A stretch of DNA of 64,000 nucleotides from Heliopora coerulea (lineage: Eukaryota; Cnidaria; Anthozoa; Scleralcyonacea; Helioporidae). Below, piece by piece: positions 45,121-59,087 of this stretch. Both the position numbers and the translations under genes were made by a program. Location: positions 471,001 to 535,000 of the forward strand of contig JASJOG010000082.1 of the NCBI GenBank assembly GCA_030142905.1. The letters are read 5' to 3'. The notes under the pieces were generated by a model. The model saw only the letters and a program-made list of their open reading frames with translations. It made no database searches and was not told where the DNA came from. Positions within the stretch are counted from its first letter, which is position 1, and each line of letters opens with the position of its first letter.

Positions 45121-48100
45121 TTAATCACTATACCAGCCTGTGAAATAGTGGTCTGGGGCGGGCGTAAATAACGCCAGCCCTACGATAAATAATGCGGAAT
45201 TTTAGCCTCTAATTCATTCCTAGTAGGATAAGATTTCAATTATTTTACTCTGGCCAATGCCTGGCGATTTCACCCGTCAAGATGAGAGCGCACGCAAGGA
45301 AAGAGTTCATGGATTGAGCGAATGCTATTTCTACGTCTACAGCAACATGTTCGTACAAAAGAATTCTTCATTGAAAATGATAGCAAACAATTTGTAGTGC
45401 CAAGAGTGTTTTGAACGCTGTCCTACTTCCTGTCAGGTTGTCATCGAGGACATTACTATGGTTTCATGGCTACGAAGGCAAATAGAACGTAGAATGTTCC
45501 TTGTTTAAATGTTAGCAAACTAACCAGAGTTGCTCAGAAGAGTTCTATAGGTGTAAAAATGTCCACAGTTCATTGCAACATCAATGACGTGTTCAAGTCA
45601 AATCCTGGGACTTCAGCCACTTTTTAGTGCAATCCCTGTACTAGGTGGCTTACAGCTAGGTGAATACGTCATTTTCGTAGTGTTGTTTACAAAAGATTGG
45701 GAGAAGTAGCGCAATAGCTCAAAGGTGTGAAAATTTAAACATTTTAAGTCAATAAAACACAAATCTGATCAACACACTAATTTTCTATTACCGTACACTT
45801 AATTCTGCTAGTTTTCTTCGGGGCAAAAATGATCCCTAAGAAGTGTCGCGCAATGAGAATTACCACCTATGGTTGGCCTTCTCCCGCCCTCCACTGGAAC
45901 GTCAGTGGTATTTGGATAGGAAAAACGAGATGTCCAAACAGATGAGCCGAAACTATCGAGCCTAAGGCGGACTAGGGGAACAATTTCCCCAACATTTTTG
46001 GCGACTTCGCTTTTTTTTTTGCTTTTTTTTTTCTTAGAATGCGGCAATTAAGTTGCAGGTAAACCGAAAAAGATAGCAAGACGCTTCACAAAGCAAGAAT
46101 TATTTCAGGTCTAACGTGTGCAGTTTCAAAATAACACCAAAACATTGAATGAGTGTTATACCATGTGGATTATAGATTATTTACATAACGACTGGCTAAT
46201 GACAGAGAGTTCATGAAGTTAAGTGACCGATTAAGACTGCTAATGAGAAAGCTTTCGCTGACTTGATGAATTCAACATTTCATCAAGGCTGTTGCACTTC
46301 GTTTCGTTCTTCCCGTCAGAAAAAAAGCCTCATTGCAAAACTCATTTCCTCCCCCGAACACGTCGCTGGCATAAGCTCTGCATCAGTTTTTTATAATTTT
46401 TTTTCAAATTGTGTCAATTTTTCCTGTTTCCTGTCAACAATGATTCGTATGGCAAATGTGTTAGATTTAAAATGTGAACAAAAATTTGCTCGAAATGTGA
46501 ACAAAAAATTGACTCGGGCTGACACCTTGCTGACGCCAATCTTTTTGACCGACTTTCTTTGGGCAACCCCGCTGGCCTGCTTTCCACTTAAGTATAGATT
46601 CGCGCCATCGCAACACTTAAAACTGTCGATCTGCGAATCTCTGGCTTGTTGTGCCAAAATGCACGCCATTCGCGCCACCTAGTGAACAACGTTAACTGAA
46701 CACAATGAATTTATACCGTGCGAAAATTAATTTGACCCTAACCAAAGGTTGAAGAATGACAGTGACGAAGATAAATGAAACGTGTACTGTCTTCTAATTA
46801 GAAACTCGATGAGCCTTGACTTTGAATCTTGGTGAAACAATTGCCTTAGCATTCCTGCTGGGACAACTGGGCAAGCAGCTGCATCATCAAGTTAAACAAA
46901 CGGTGGTCTTATTAGATACAGCAGGAGGTAATAAGCCGATGGCTCATTCTGCCAGTAAACAAAACTAAATATTACTTAGCAAAATGATATCCTGCAATGA
47001 CTACTTGGAATGTCTAACCTGACCAAGAGTAGATCGTAATCAATAACAACTTCAGTAAAATTTCATTCCCTGGAAAAACGCGCTTTTTATCTCACCTTAT
47101 CATTAAGCACCTTAAAAGATCTACAGTCCTTGCTTTATAGCATTGAATTGGAAGAATTCAAGAATCAGAAAATTACGCATGCTTATAAAATAACGCTTAC
47201 TCATCCTCCGCTACTCTCTTGGTCTGTCTGGACAAGGTTTAGCAAATATACCGAACATTAAACCACGAGGAAAACAAGATCATGAGATCTAAACAACTCT
47301 ATCTTTAAAAATTTAGTACGTTTCTAGCATCTTATATTTTGGTAAAAACTTCACTAATTTTCCACATTTTTTCCGTAACTTATCTTCATCAATGCAATTG
47401 CGTCAGGATTGTTTAAAAGCTAAAACTTGTCGAATTACTGAACCATTTTCCAATTTGACAAAGAAACGCATAAACCAACGCAAACTGGCTAAAAGTAGCT
47501 TTGTTCCTGGGATAAAATTCTCTTTCACATCGGAGATGCTTCTTTAAGACGTACTGTTTTGCACACGGCTTAAGACAGCGTGTATGATACAGCACTCTGC
47601 TAGAAAGATCTGGTTATTTTGGAAAAAATAAAGAGCAATCTACTTTCAGGGTTAAAGTAAGTGTAAAGATCGTACTTTGCCAAAAATCGAGAGAATATGA
47701 TTTTACCTTGTACCTTTAAAAATTTTCTACTTGGTTCAGAACTACCTACGCAACTTTCGAGTTTTTGATATCCTAAAATAAATTCGTTATTTTATTCGCA
47801 GAATTAAGTACTTCAAATATTTCGTATTATACCACCTTCAGATGGTGATAACGCAACTGAGAGTGTGCGGCAGTAGATAATAGCAGAAAAGCCATAGATC
47901 TGAGCTTGTTCAAAAAATAGACCTATGTGCATGAATCCTACCAGATGAAAGAACTGGAGTACATGCATTGACTCAAATCCAGCATTTAGGTTGACGTCCG
48001 TATATAAAATATCGCATACTCTAAAGGATGTTGCATGAGAAGCAACGAAACTCAAATTTAGTAAATAGCAATATTATATCCCATGCGTTTGTTGTTGTTG

Positions 48101-50563
48101 GTTTATGCAAAATCGGTATCCGGGCTTTCATTTTTGTTAACGAGATGCTATTAAAAATAATAATGCCGCGAGTAAGCCTAGCTTTACATTATGGTGGATA
48201 ACAGTTAATTGTATCCAAGGCAAAACCTATTTCGGATACAGAAACGGATGTTACTCAGAATCGACTTGAAAATGCTACAGATAACAGATTTGTTGATGAC
48301 TTCAAGATCCATCTAGAGTGAAAAGCTTTTCCAATAAAAACGTGGGTAAACGTCTCCTCTTGAGTTTGATCCTGTTAACGACGATTCAACGGAGTAGAAA
48401 AAACAAAAACAAAACAAAGGGGCCCTATTTTGGTGTTACACATCCTACATAAGAAATGCGACTATATCGACGCTTTCCGGCAAAGTAACCATCTTGTTTT
48501 CAACGAAACGTCTTAGTTTGGCAGGTGACTTATGCGAGGCCACGAAATGCAAGTGTATCCGATCGTGTATTTGAATAGGAAAGGTTAACATCTTCACCAC
48601 TTTGCTCTAAGTAATTAGTCATTGAAAATGTTTGGGATTAAGAACGTTCGTTTAAACCCATAATAAGAACTGTTTAGCATAAGCGATAATCATGAAACGC
48701 CGAAAGACTGTAGGACAGATAAAAAACGTAGCATTTAAAGCTATGAATTATGAATTACTACGCGCGTTCAGAGTTCTACATGACGTGAACATTTATCTAA
48801 GGCAAGTCATTGATGTTTAATAAGCCCCAGTTTGCGCCCTCAAAGTTTAAAAATGCCAGTGAGTAATCATGAGTTATGTCTACTGATATCCCGTTCGTTC
48901 CGCTTGCCCAGTCCAGGACAAAGAAAGCGTTGGAGGGATTCTCCACTTGTGGGAAAAATTCCGGTACGCAATGGGCGGTGTGTAAAGAGGCCATTGTGCC
49001 ATCAAGTGCACCCGTCGGAAATATGTTAGAAGGACTAAATCAAATCTTACACAAAGAAACAAGCCAATTTTAGCTACTTCGATTCTTGGCTTTGGCCAAA
49101 AAAACAAAACAAAACAAGGTATCATTTGCTAGGGACTACGGTGGAATCGACTGGAATTGTTTTGCTTTGTTTGATGGTCTGTTGTTTGGCTAAGGTTATT
49201 AAAATTTAAATGTTAGACATAAAGGGAAGTGTGTTTCAAAAGGGAAGCCTTCTATTGTTCCCTCTAGACCGACGAAAATGCCTTCAGTCGTTGTAGGATG
49301 TTACACACGTACTTTTAATGAAGAGCGTTGTCAGAAGTTTGTATTGTTTACCTAAGTGCGACGAATATTAGCATGTATATTGCTTGATATAGAAACCTGT
49401 AAGCAAACAAGACAAGTAAGGCGGAATTCAAATTGCCTGACACAAACTCGATTCTCACTTCGGAAAAATGAAAGATGTTCCATTGCAGAACGACGAAATT
49501 TTCGCACTCTTAAAAGATCCATAAATTTCTCTAAGGGGAAAGTTGACTGATCCATTACTATATACCAACGAATGTCTAGCAAGAAGTGGATGAATAAAAA
49601 TTCGAAGACACTTTCGTTTTATAATATTTATAGTGTATTTAATGAAGAAAAATAAAACTATACAATCTGCAATATCTGTTATATTCTGCATTTAACATTG
49701 TTTGGGGATAAAATAAAAATATTTTTTACTTGATGTACGATATATTCTCAACATATTCTATTAGTCAATTCTCGAGTATAGCTTATCGCTAAGGATGATT
49801 GTGGAATCTCTTTGCAATTAGTTTGCAATATTATAAAATAACAAATAGGAGCTATATAGGGTCATCCTCACTGTAATATTTTGGCGAGAATTGCTATTCA
49901 TCAATACAAATATTATATAGTTCTCGTGATATTTAGCCAAGTCAGTAAAGGTGAACATATCAAAAGGCATTCTTAAATCTCAAACACGTAAAATAGGTTC
50001 ACATAAATACTTCTATCTCATTATCTTATGGTACATAACGCCAAAGTAGTAAAATAGGCATCTAAAATCTCTGCTATACACAAACTCTGCTTTTCTCATA
50101 CTCAGCGAAGGGGCTCAATCGCAAACTATGTTTTAAATTTTAGAGAAAAGCCCCTAACAAACAGTTAAGCCAAAGTAAACAGAGTGTTTTCGGAATTACT
50201 TTACATAGATTCTTTGGTATTCGAAATGGGACTCCTCTGTTTTCGCCTCACTGTAACGTGCGCAGAAGTTCAGGACCCACTTGCTTTCTCGTTCTCTCTC
50301 TTCCTCTCTTGAAGTTTAACTGCAAGAATCTTTTAAATTTATCTAAATACAAAAACGTCATTGGAAATACAAATTTCAAAACGTGCGGTAACCTCCATTA
50401 TTTGCATTAAATAGAACTAACTTGAATTCCTCTCTTATGATTTACTTAGCTATATGGTCAACATATAATCGACTTCAGTTCATTTTCAATTGTATATGGT
50501 TTCGGTGCAAATATTTCATTTACTTAGCTTTTATCGTCGTCACACCGCGGCGAAGATTTCGTC
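45121..50563. other. Intergenic, no gene supported
   Basis: No open frame here shows family resemblance or coherent splice sites. A fragment of the GCCAGAGTAAAAT-type element lies at about 45228-45312. ORFs at 46263-46682 and 48797-49125 are unremarkable in composition. The stretch adjoining 50563 is AT-rich and may be MEX3 3' UTR. Confidence 0.5.
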
Positions 50564-52251
50564 TCAGGAAATTATGCGCAACACTTGGGTGACTAGCTTC
50601 TGACACACAGGACAAGACGAATTCTCTGTCTTTACCCGAGTTGCACACTCCATGCAAAAAAAATTGTGCCCACAAGGTACAAAGGCGGCTACAACCTCGG
50701 CCTTACTGCAAATCACACAGTCCTTCTTTTTCCCAGGAACATTGTTATTGATTATGTTGTTGTTTGTCGTGTCAGCATTTGTGGGAGATCGCGAGCCTAT
50801 TACTCCTCCAGTGCTGTTCACACGGCCCATTTCCCCACTGCTTGCAGTAGTAGTTGTCAAAGTGCTTGCCGAGGAACCTGAAGTGTCGACAGAAGCAGTG
50901 GTCGATGTTGAGAAACGCGAAAATGAGCCAAGTGTTGAGGTTGGCGGCAACGAAGGTAGAAGTGGTTCACTAACCAGACGCCGCGCGGTGGCATGAGGCG
51001 TCGTTGGACGACCGCTTCCAATGGACCCAACTCCGTTCAAAACACTGTTCACACTGTTCGTACGAGTAAAACCAGCGTTGCTGTCGTTTTTTGACTCCGT
51101 TCCCCAAATCGACGGGGACGGTGGCGGTGGGCTGGAGTTGAATCCGCCGCTGCTGTGGTTAGGGATAATCAGATCATCGGTTGGGGAAGGTATCACATCA
51201 TTGAAGAAGTACCCGGTGGAAGAACTCGAAAAAGGGCTTGTGATGGAAGAATAGTCAGAAATCTTTGAAGAGCCATTGCCAAGGTAGAAGGAGTCGGTGG
51301 ACAAGGATCGATGGAGATCCCTATGAGAATTGGTCAAATTAGGTCTGGAGCCATTGGCAAAGATAGTTCCACCTTGGAAGCCACCGAATGAGTTCAGTGC
51401 CTCTCCGTTGTTCTGAAAGGTATCGTCGTCGAGCAGTCCTCCAGTACGTAACACAATGTGCGTCTCAATCTCCTTTCTTGCGTTCTCTACGTTCTCCAAG
51501 CTGCCCGTGACTTCGAATATAGGTTCCTTATCTCGAGAAGGTGTCACGATGTAGGTATTCGTTGCTTGCTGGATGCGTTTTATAGTCGCTCCCTTGGGTC
51601 CAACGACAAGGCCTACCACTCGGTACGGAACACGAACTTGAATTGTTGTTTGGCCTGGTCCTCCAGTCGGAGACGATGGGCCAGAAATCAATGTGGAGTT
51701 TTTACGTTGGGCACGGATCTGTGAAAAGTGCTCGGCTGCAGACAAGATCTCCCTCTTTGCAAGAACGACATCTTCCTTTCGTCCGGTAATCACAAACACT
51801 GGATCCTCGCCTCTTACTGGCGTTTTAATGTATGTATTGGTTTTGGCTCGCAGTGCCTTAATCTTACAACCTACAGAAGAGAACATCGAAATGGTCTCTA
51901 CAGATGTGAACATGCCGCCTCACGACCTTGTACAATGTGCTAATAAAATCAACTGGAGTATTCCAACGATGGAGATAGACGAGACAAAACCCTAGAAAGC
52001 TTAATGTGCTTACCTTGCCGTCCTACGATTTCGGCGACATGTTCTGAGCTCGGTACTGCAACGCACTCTGTCATGTTCACGCTCTTCTTTGCTCTCAAAT
52101 CATCGAAGGTGTTTGTCGTGTTGTCATCGTCACTTGTCAGACCAAGCATCGAGTATTCGATGGCCAGTTGGATAGCTCGTTGTTCCGCCTCTAGTTGGCT
52201 ACTGGACGACAATTCCGTTTCCATGTAATAACGCGTGCTCGGGATAGGCAT
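50564..52251 (-). CDS. MEX3: MEX3 homologue: two KH domains and C-terminal RING
   Basis: Exon 1 (52014-52251) and exon 2 (50564-51870) join in frame inside KH1 at GRQ|GCK, giving 514 residues. KH1 is at about 59-130 ([20 protein letters not shown]) with GxxG loop GRQG. KH2 is at about 156-220 ([20 protein letters not shown]) with GxxG loop GPKG. A long S/T/N/P-rich, probably disordered region follows. The C3HC4 RING occupies the last 50 residues ([18 protein letters not shown]). This is the architecture of metazoan MEX3, a translational regulator and E3 ligase acting on mRNAs in the cytoplasm. I chose the first ATG at 52251 after an upstream in-frame TAA; an ATTCAG just upstream could be an acceptor, so an earlier exon is possible. 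Confidence 0.93.
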
Positions 52252-55200
52252 AGGTAAAAATGTTTGTTGTGGAACCCACGAAGTGGACAACTGAATTTAA
52301 GTTATCGTGTGTTTACAGCGAGAACTACGAACGTTCTCGATGTCTATGTGACATGTATTGGTGGGAAGCGGAATGAACGTCATGTTTTTGATTCCAAGCA
52401 TTTGCCCATAATGCACTATGCTGATGAGACCAGCTGTTGCACGTGTTTCCCAAGCTGGTGTCTCATTGGTCGGTCACTTAAAACATGCAGCACTCACGTC
52501 AAAGCATTCTCTTAATTTGCCGTAGAGAACAAAGAAAGGCTTGGGAGAGTTTCGCCAGGATCACAGCACCTAAATTCAAAACTTCGCGAACAGAGCTCAA
52601 TGTTGTACGCTTCAGGCACTAAATTCTCAGTAAGCTAACATTTCAATAAGCATTTCCCATTCGATGGCAAAGGATTCGTGAAAAACTGACAAACTTAGTG
52701 TTGCTTAGTTGATGCATTTCATGCAAAATGCTAATTCTTCCAAGTAGTCCCTTTGTCACCCTGTCTTTCACACCCAAAATAAAACATTAGTAATGCCATA
52801 AATCGATCGTAACTTTCCAAACGTTTGCAATAAAAAACCTCGAGAAGAAAACGAGCGATTTCTCAGAGAATTCCTTATGGAGACAGTTCATTCAAAACAG
52901 AGTCCCAAAATCTAAAATAAACTGGACATGTGGTCTTGCAACCAGTTTGTACTACCAATGTGTTCTGACAGGTGACCATTGCATGGCACCGCAAACGGTA
53001 AACACAATGTTGTTAAACTTTGCATACACAAAATAAGATCTAGTTATGGTCATGCTTTCCCTAATTCCAGGATAAAAAATATAGTCTTGAGCGGTTTTCG
53101 CGTTCGGTAACCAAAATCCCTTAACAAAACGACTTGCTAATGTCGTGACGCATTCCGAATAAATGATCCGAGAAAAAATCGATAAATCTCTCGTGAAGAC
53201 AGGTCTTACAGACACTCTTTGTTCTCATCATGTGCTTGCCAACCTAGTGGCTATTTACTATTCAACGTCAGAGTTGTCTAAAAGGATGAATATTTGATAA
53301 ACTCCAATTCCACGTGTTCGAATGGAACTTTTCAAAACGTCACTCTTATCTTCCAGCTCAAATATGAAGGGACAAATGTCCCCGAGGAATATCCCAGTGG
53401 ATGATATGCCAGTTCATTCCTTACATGTTCGAACGAGAATTGAGTGTATATGTGAAAGAATCACTCCGCTGGAGAAGGTGACGGTTGAGCGGGTTGGGGG
53501 TTGGAGGGCAATTATACCAGTCAAGTTGACGCTTATTGAAATGCTAATGCAGGAAGATTTCCTTTTAAAACTTCTATAATTAGTGTCTCTCTCACATAAA
53601 CACATTAGAATTCGACAACAACACCGGACAGTGAAAAAGGTAATAGACCCCGCATGCTCAAAACGGAGTAACTTCGGCTTTGTAACTTGTGCGATGCCTT
53701 CGAATTCCACGAAGTTATAAGGTGACAAGCACTTTTCAAGGCGCGAACAATTAAACACGTGTTGGCGGGTATCTGACCAACCGCAGGGAGTCTCAAACCT
53801 TTCATAATCCCCACTGGAATAGTTAATGCGACCGCAATACCTTTAGAGTTTAATCCATTGACAAACAGTTCTCTCGATATGTAAACGTAATCTCGAACTG
53901 TGATGGTATTGGGGAAAGTCGCTAATTATGAGAACGTCCTTTAATGCATGGTTAAATGAGGATTGTTTTTCTGATTCTATAAATACGGGTCTCTGATGAA
54001 ACGTTCGAATTTAGAGCATACTTGCATGCGTGGGGAAAAATTGGCCAGTAAACACAATTTTGGAAAGCAATACGGACACTTTCGACGTTGAGTTTTTCAC
54101 TTATGTTACATCACGAGCTGTGGCATGTAAAAATGCCAGGAAACTAACCAAGTTTGATGTTTCCAGCCGAAAAACAGTATCTTATAACGTACGGATTCAA
54201 TATACAAAAGCCCATACATGTTGTGTAATGAAAAAGTCTTTATTTCAATAAATGGATCTCCCATTGCCGGCGGCTATAAAATCACCCTATTGTTTTCAAA
54301 CCCATCCTATTCATGTTCTTAAAACGAAGAAAGCAGAAACACGATGTTCTGGCGGTAGAACGTAATTCTAGAGTCAGGCCTTCAACATATTTGCCAATTC
54401 ATAAAAGCTTTGCGGCGATTTTTCTGGAACAGAAATGAAACGTACGCTAACCGGACAAACCTCGCGAACAGACAATATATACCATTAAAAACTCCACAGA
54501 AGTGGACAGCAGAGTGAAACTACGTCAAAACTCTCGTTGACAGTGAGGTAAAAGGTTCTAGGTAACTAAAACACACACGGATTTAATTAACTCGCATAAG
54601 ACCTGATAATTCATGAAATACGTTCAACGTCTTTCAACGTCTTTTGGCGTTCAACGTCGAGTTCATTGTATCATAATATACAATATATTGAGAAAGGTCG
54701 GTAGGAATTGGCCACCTGTTTACATCGGTTTTGACAAAATGCAAAGAAGCAGCAAAGCACATTAATAACAGGCCACAGGTTATATATTTGAATAAAAAGA
54801 TTCCTGTTCAGACTAAGTGTAATTATTTGTCTACTCCATTACCGGACTGGCTTATTTTTCGGCAATTAAACCAGTTAAGCCGTAAGTTCCCTAAATTAAA
54901 TGGCATGTGCCTTAGCAACCACGTAACATATATAAACAAACGCCGAGAAATTGAAGACTTCACGATTTGAAGAGATTGTGAAAGTGTGGCTTGTGTGAGC
55001 AAAATTCCCGGGCAGTATTCAATATTTGTGCCTTGTCTGAACTGTGGTGATTACAGGAGGTTGACACGTAAAATGAATTTAACGTTTCATTTCCTTGACA
55101 GAAACTGAGCCATTTTCATTGATTTCATACTGTGGTCTGGTTCTCAAGTTTGAGTGGCTTAACGGGCTATAATTTCAGTTTCCTATCAAATGAACAAGAA

Positions 55201-55329
55201 GAAGTTTGAACTGGCCTTTTTCATTTAGTAAATTTTAGTAACAACGCATAGAAAAAAAGATGGAGTTCGCAACAACAGAAAAGGTTCTGGGATAAGACTT
55301 CTGAGCTGGAAGTTCGAAAGTCTTTTAAC
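52252..55329. other. MEX3 upstream region, no gene supported
   Basis: Only short ORFs without recognisable features. The segment next to 52251 should contain the MEX3 5' UTR and promoter. I see no clear TATA box or tRNA gene. Confidence 0.45.
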
Positions 55330-55412
55330 TTAACCCTTTATCCTGCACAGCTGCCTTTTGGTAACTTTTTAATTTCACTCTCGCAGACGCCAGACGACTT
55401 TCCACCGAAAAA
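55330..55412. mobile_element. Fragment of the TTAA/GTCTGGC family
   Basis: Starts TTAACCCTTTATCCTGC and contains CGCCAGACGAC, matching the family on the reverse orientation. The right end is degenerate. Confidence 0.35.
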
Positions 55413-55664
55413 GTTAGACTACTGTGATTTCTTCATTCCGTTCGTGATGCTCTACCTCAAAATTAAAGATGAACCCATATCCTACCAGCTCTGGTCTTGA
55501 TAATGATTTTGTTAAAACGAGAATGAAACTAGAACATTGCTGTCTGGTTATAGAAGCTACACTCTTGTCGCATTCATTTTGACTAGTAATAGTCAACCAA
55601 AATATCTGGAACTAAAACAGCAGACTAACTAGTTATCCACAGGATATCTACTGGTTCAGATCTC

Positions 55665-55850
55665 GGATCTGGTAGCGTCAGGTGGTGTTGGTGACACTGT
55701 GATGGCAAACATGTCTCTCACTTCAGTGACCAGGATTCGAATCCGACTCCGGATTATTGTTTGACTGAAGTTACCTTGGCCACGCGTCTAAAGAGTGTTG
55801 ACCAGCTTAACTCTGTCAAGCACCGCAGCTTTTCTTTGGTTACTACGGAT
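55665..55850 (+). mobile_element. tRNA-derived SINE (tentative)
   Basis: A pol III B-box-like GGATTCGAATCC is at 55733-55744, with an A-box-like GGTAGCGTCAGGTGG some 60 bp upstream. The following GACTGAAGTTACCTTGG recalls the SINE at 33945-34205. Confidence 0.45.
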
Positions 55851-55945
55851 TTCTCCTTTATTAACGGTAGACCCATGCCAAGTGATCCTTACGAGACCGC
55901 CTGGAGGCAAGTTTGGCCATAGCTTATGCAGTTATTAAGACTAAC

Positions 55946-56313
55946 GTCTGGTTCACACAAGCAAATTTTCCGTGGCAGGTTTTCTGGGACAAAGGTGTTT
56001 TCTCATGTATAAAGACCGTATATGCCATGCTGAAAACTCGTTTGCCCATGCGCCGGAAATGACTATGGACAGCGGACAAAAAACCGAAGAAGCCATTGCC
56101 AACCTCTGTGTATGTGCCAAATATTCTGTGACGGGTCGTGCACCGGAACGAACTTTCGCATATGACATTTCTTTGCCACATAAAAACTGGCGCGCCAGTT
56201 TTCCAGCAAACACATTCGTCACATAAAATTCAAGCAAATTTTCTCGTGCAAACCGAACAAATAAAAATGGTCACTGAAAAATTTGCCACAAAATGTGCTC
56301 GTGTTGACTAGGC
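55946..56313. mobile_element. 368-bp element with about 30-bp terminal inverted repeats
   Basis: The left end runs from GTCTGGTTCACACAAGC to TTTTCCGTGGCA. The inverse of the right end runs GCCTAGTCAACACGAGC to TTTTGTGGCA. The interior has several GCAAATTTT and TTTGCCACA words in both orientations, so the whole folds on itself. No transposase; a MITE. Confidence 0.65.
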
Positions 56314-58649
56314 TTAAGGATAGATACATCCAGACTTAGTAGCCTAATGCTGACTTTGTGAAAATTTTGGAGCAAAATCAAAATTATGAGCATACGGTTG
56401 GAAAAAAATTGAAGTCCTTTAACATATTTTAGGACAAGTTTTGCTTAAATAGCAAACTAAAACATACAGAAATGAAGTCGCAGGTTTAACATTCAATCCT
56501 CAGTTAATTTTGGTCACATTTAGAATAACCGTCCCCAGCGCCTCGTGACTCAAAAGACGATTGAGGTTATTTTGACGTATTCTGTTCCTGTGCTGTAGTT
56601 GCTAAGGAAAATCATTTTAACGTCCTCTTGAGTAGGGGTCTTCCTAAGCCGAGTAAAATCGTCAGGTATTAGTAAAATAACAGAAGACCTACTCTGACAA
56701 AACAGAGCTGGTTAAGAGGGTCCGTCAACTCCTTTTTACATAGAGGTCTCCCTTTAGGCGAAAATATCGTCTGGTGTCAACTAGGGTAAAATAACCTAGA
56801 GTTTTAACGATGATTTCTTACGGAACAAGTCATACCTGCCAAGTCTCCCGGATTGTCGGAGAATCTCCCGGAATTTGGCCAATTCTTCCGATCTCCCGAG
56901 AGCAGGCTTCAATCTCCAGGATTCAATCTTCAATCTCCAGGCTTCAATGCAGTTGGCTAAGTCTAATCGTGCGATTATCCGCTGCCATAGATGTTGTAGC
57001 CAAATCTCCCTGATAGCCATTTTGAAGACTTGACAGGCATGCAAGTTGCCGTAACAAAATTTCGTTAAGCATCGTTCGCAAATGGCATGTTATTACATTA
57101 AAAAAACAAAAATAAACCAAAAACAAAGACAAAAACAAAAAAAAAATAAAACGAAAAAAAAAACGTCGTTAGAGCTTGTTCCGTGTAAGACTACCTTTAG
57201 CTACAGTAAAATGACAGAGTACCTATCCAAACGGAAAGAAGTTAAGGTTATTATTCTTTTTTGTTTCTTTTTTAATCTTTTTGTACAACATTTGTTGCGT
57301 AAATCGTCTAAAAATTGTTTTGCCAATTACTTTTTCAAGGTATAGATTGAATATTTAACTTGTTTCCGGCAGGGAATTATTTTTAATTATTTTTCTTTGG
57401 TTAACGCCAGATGATTTCACTCTTCTAAAAAAGGTTATAACAACCTGAATTAAAACTATCTCACTAAACTCCTTCCTAGCACGATCTGAGTCCTCTGCTA
57501 TTTTACTCTGGCTCGTTAGCCACACGTTTTTACTCGTCAAGAGGAAACATCTTGCTGAGAAAGCGTAGGACTATTTCAGTTAATACTATCTCAATAAACT
57601 CTTTCCCGGCGAGATCAGTCTTCCATTATTTTACTCCAACTTACGCTAAACAATTTTACTCTAGAAAAGGAGACATCCTTTTGCGGAAGTATTAAGGAAT
57701 AGCCGCGACGTCGCATCTGCGGAATATGTGAACAAATTTTTTTCCGTTTGGCGAATATGATGGCAAGACTCTGTAATTTTCGCTTTTGTCTACATTCTCC
57801 GGTATTTCTTAAAGCTTTTGGAATCCTATGAAATGACATGCATCAGATTGTTCAGTAAATAAATTTTAATTATTACAGTCTTAGCATATCTTTACGGAAT
57901 TCTTCATATAACAAAGTCGATATCTTTGACGTTTCTTAAACTTTCTGAAAATCATTCATACATTTTGTGGACGGGCAGTCTAGATTCCCATTACAATTAA
58001 AGTAATGATGCGACTTGGAAGGGATTTTTCGTTTTTCAATTACATCATATCATAACGTCACAATAGCACATTGTTTAACAAGGGAATTTTACATACGTAT
58101 ACCAAACATGCAGATTTTCCACGTGAGCTGTGCAAAGCCCTGTAATGTATTTATGTTGAATGGAACCTTCCATAATGTGAAACTAAATCCGTGTCAGTCA
58201 GACTACGCTTAATCGAGGAACTCATTCAATCTGCTCTTTCATTTCGTTGGTTCTGGTTGGCTGGTTTACCCCAAAATTGTCAGGTCAAAGCCTCTTTGAA
58301 TTCACAAGTCGATGGGAGAGACTCGAACATACCATGTACTCAGCATTCTTGGCACACATTCATTCAATATCCTATCCCCGAGGGTAAAGGGTACCTTGCC
58401 GAGCGTCAAGTTCTACATGCAGGACGGGTAGATCCAGTCCACTCACTCAGACCAAGGAAACAGACACGAGTAATTCAAATTGCGATTTAGCACATTTGCC
58501 TTCTGATATTAACCAATCGAACCTCGTATACGTCACAAGGGATTCTTTTGTCAGCTTCACAAAATGGCGTCGGCTTAAACACGGAGCGATTGCATAAGAA
58601 GAGGCTGAGTTTCTCAGCCTGTCAATTATGATTAAGGAAAGGTCGCATG
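56314..58649. other. Repeat-rich intergenic stretch
   Basis: Contains TTAA/GTCTGGC-family fragments at about 56620-56800 and 57375-57680 and a short CTCCCGG/CAATCTCCAGG repeat at about 56838-56950. No gene is supported. Confidence 0.5.
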
Positions 58650-59087
58650 TTATTGGTCAATTGAGTTCAGACTAATTTCCGGTGGACGAATATCACGTTC
58701 AATTGAGGAGAATATGGGAGATGAATTTGTTTGCAACGACGTTGCTGCCTGGATAGTATTTTGCGCCTGTTGGCCATTTGAACTGTTTTGACTGAGCCAA
58801 CAATCCAAGAGCAATTCCATCACTTCAATATTTCCTGCCGGTTTTCCGTTGGACAACAACTGATTCCTCACGGTGTTGATCTTTTTACGTACTTTTACCA
58901 AGCGCCCTTCCTCATCGCGTTTCACTTCCATTTTGAAGCCGTAGTAGGCCTTGCTCTCTTTAATTGCACTTTTATTCTTCTGGTAGTAGACTTTATTGCG
59001 ATCATACTTGCTAAGTCCCGCAGAACGCGGAGTTGTGCTTTGCGCAGAGGTAGAAGTCCGAGCTGTTGGATGAGAGCAACCGAGCAT
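58650..59087 (-). CDS. Small hypothetical protein, basic helical
   Basis: Single-exon frame of 145 residues from ATG 59087. The N-terminal third is S/T/R-rich. The middle is basic and likely helical (KYDRNKVYYQKNKSAIKESK, MEVKRDEEGRLVKVRKK), followed by MELLLDCWLSQNS and an N/S/Q-rich tail. I do not recognise it. The charged central region argues for real coding, but there is no family evidence. It could be a stand-alone gene, a terminal exon or an accessory ORF of a mobile element. Confidence 0.35.
   Translation of the reverse strand: MLGCSHPTARTSTSAQSTTPRSAGLSKYDRNKVYYQKNKSAIKESKAYYGFKMEVKRDEEGRLVKVRKKINTVRNQLLSNGKPAGNIEVMELLLDCWLSQNSSNGQQAQNTIQAATSLQTNSSPIFSSIERDIRPPEISLNSIDQ

Noticed and set aside
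45808..46047. Lys-rich minus-strand ORF of 79 codons
   Set aside because: Begins at TTG without ATG. The lysine run comes from a poly-T tract.
46263..46682. 139-codon ORF on the plus strand
   Set aside because: No motif, splice context or plausible composition. The opposite strand is equally open.
50652..52228. Several plus-strand ORFs of 70-114 codons
   Set aside because: Antisense shadows of the MEX3 exons, without independent features.
55733..55744. tRNA gene suggested by a perfect B-box-like word
   Set aside because: No acceptor or anticodon stem can be folded around it; better read as a SINE remnant.
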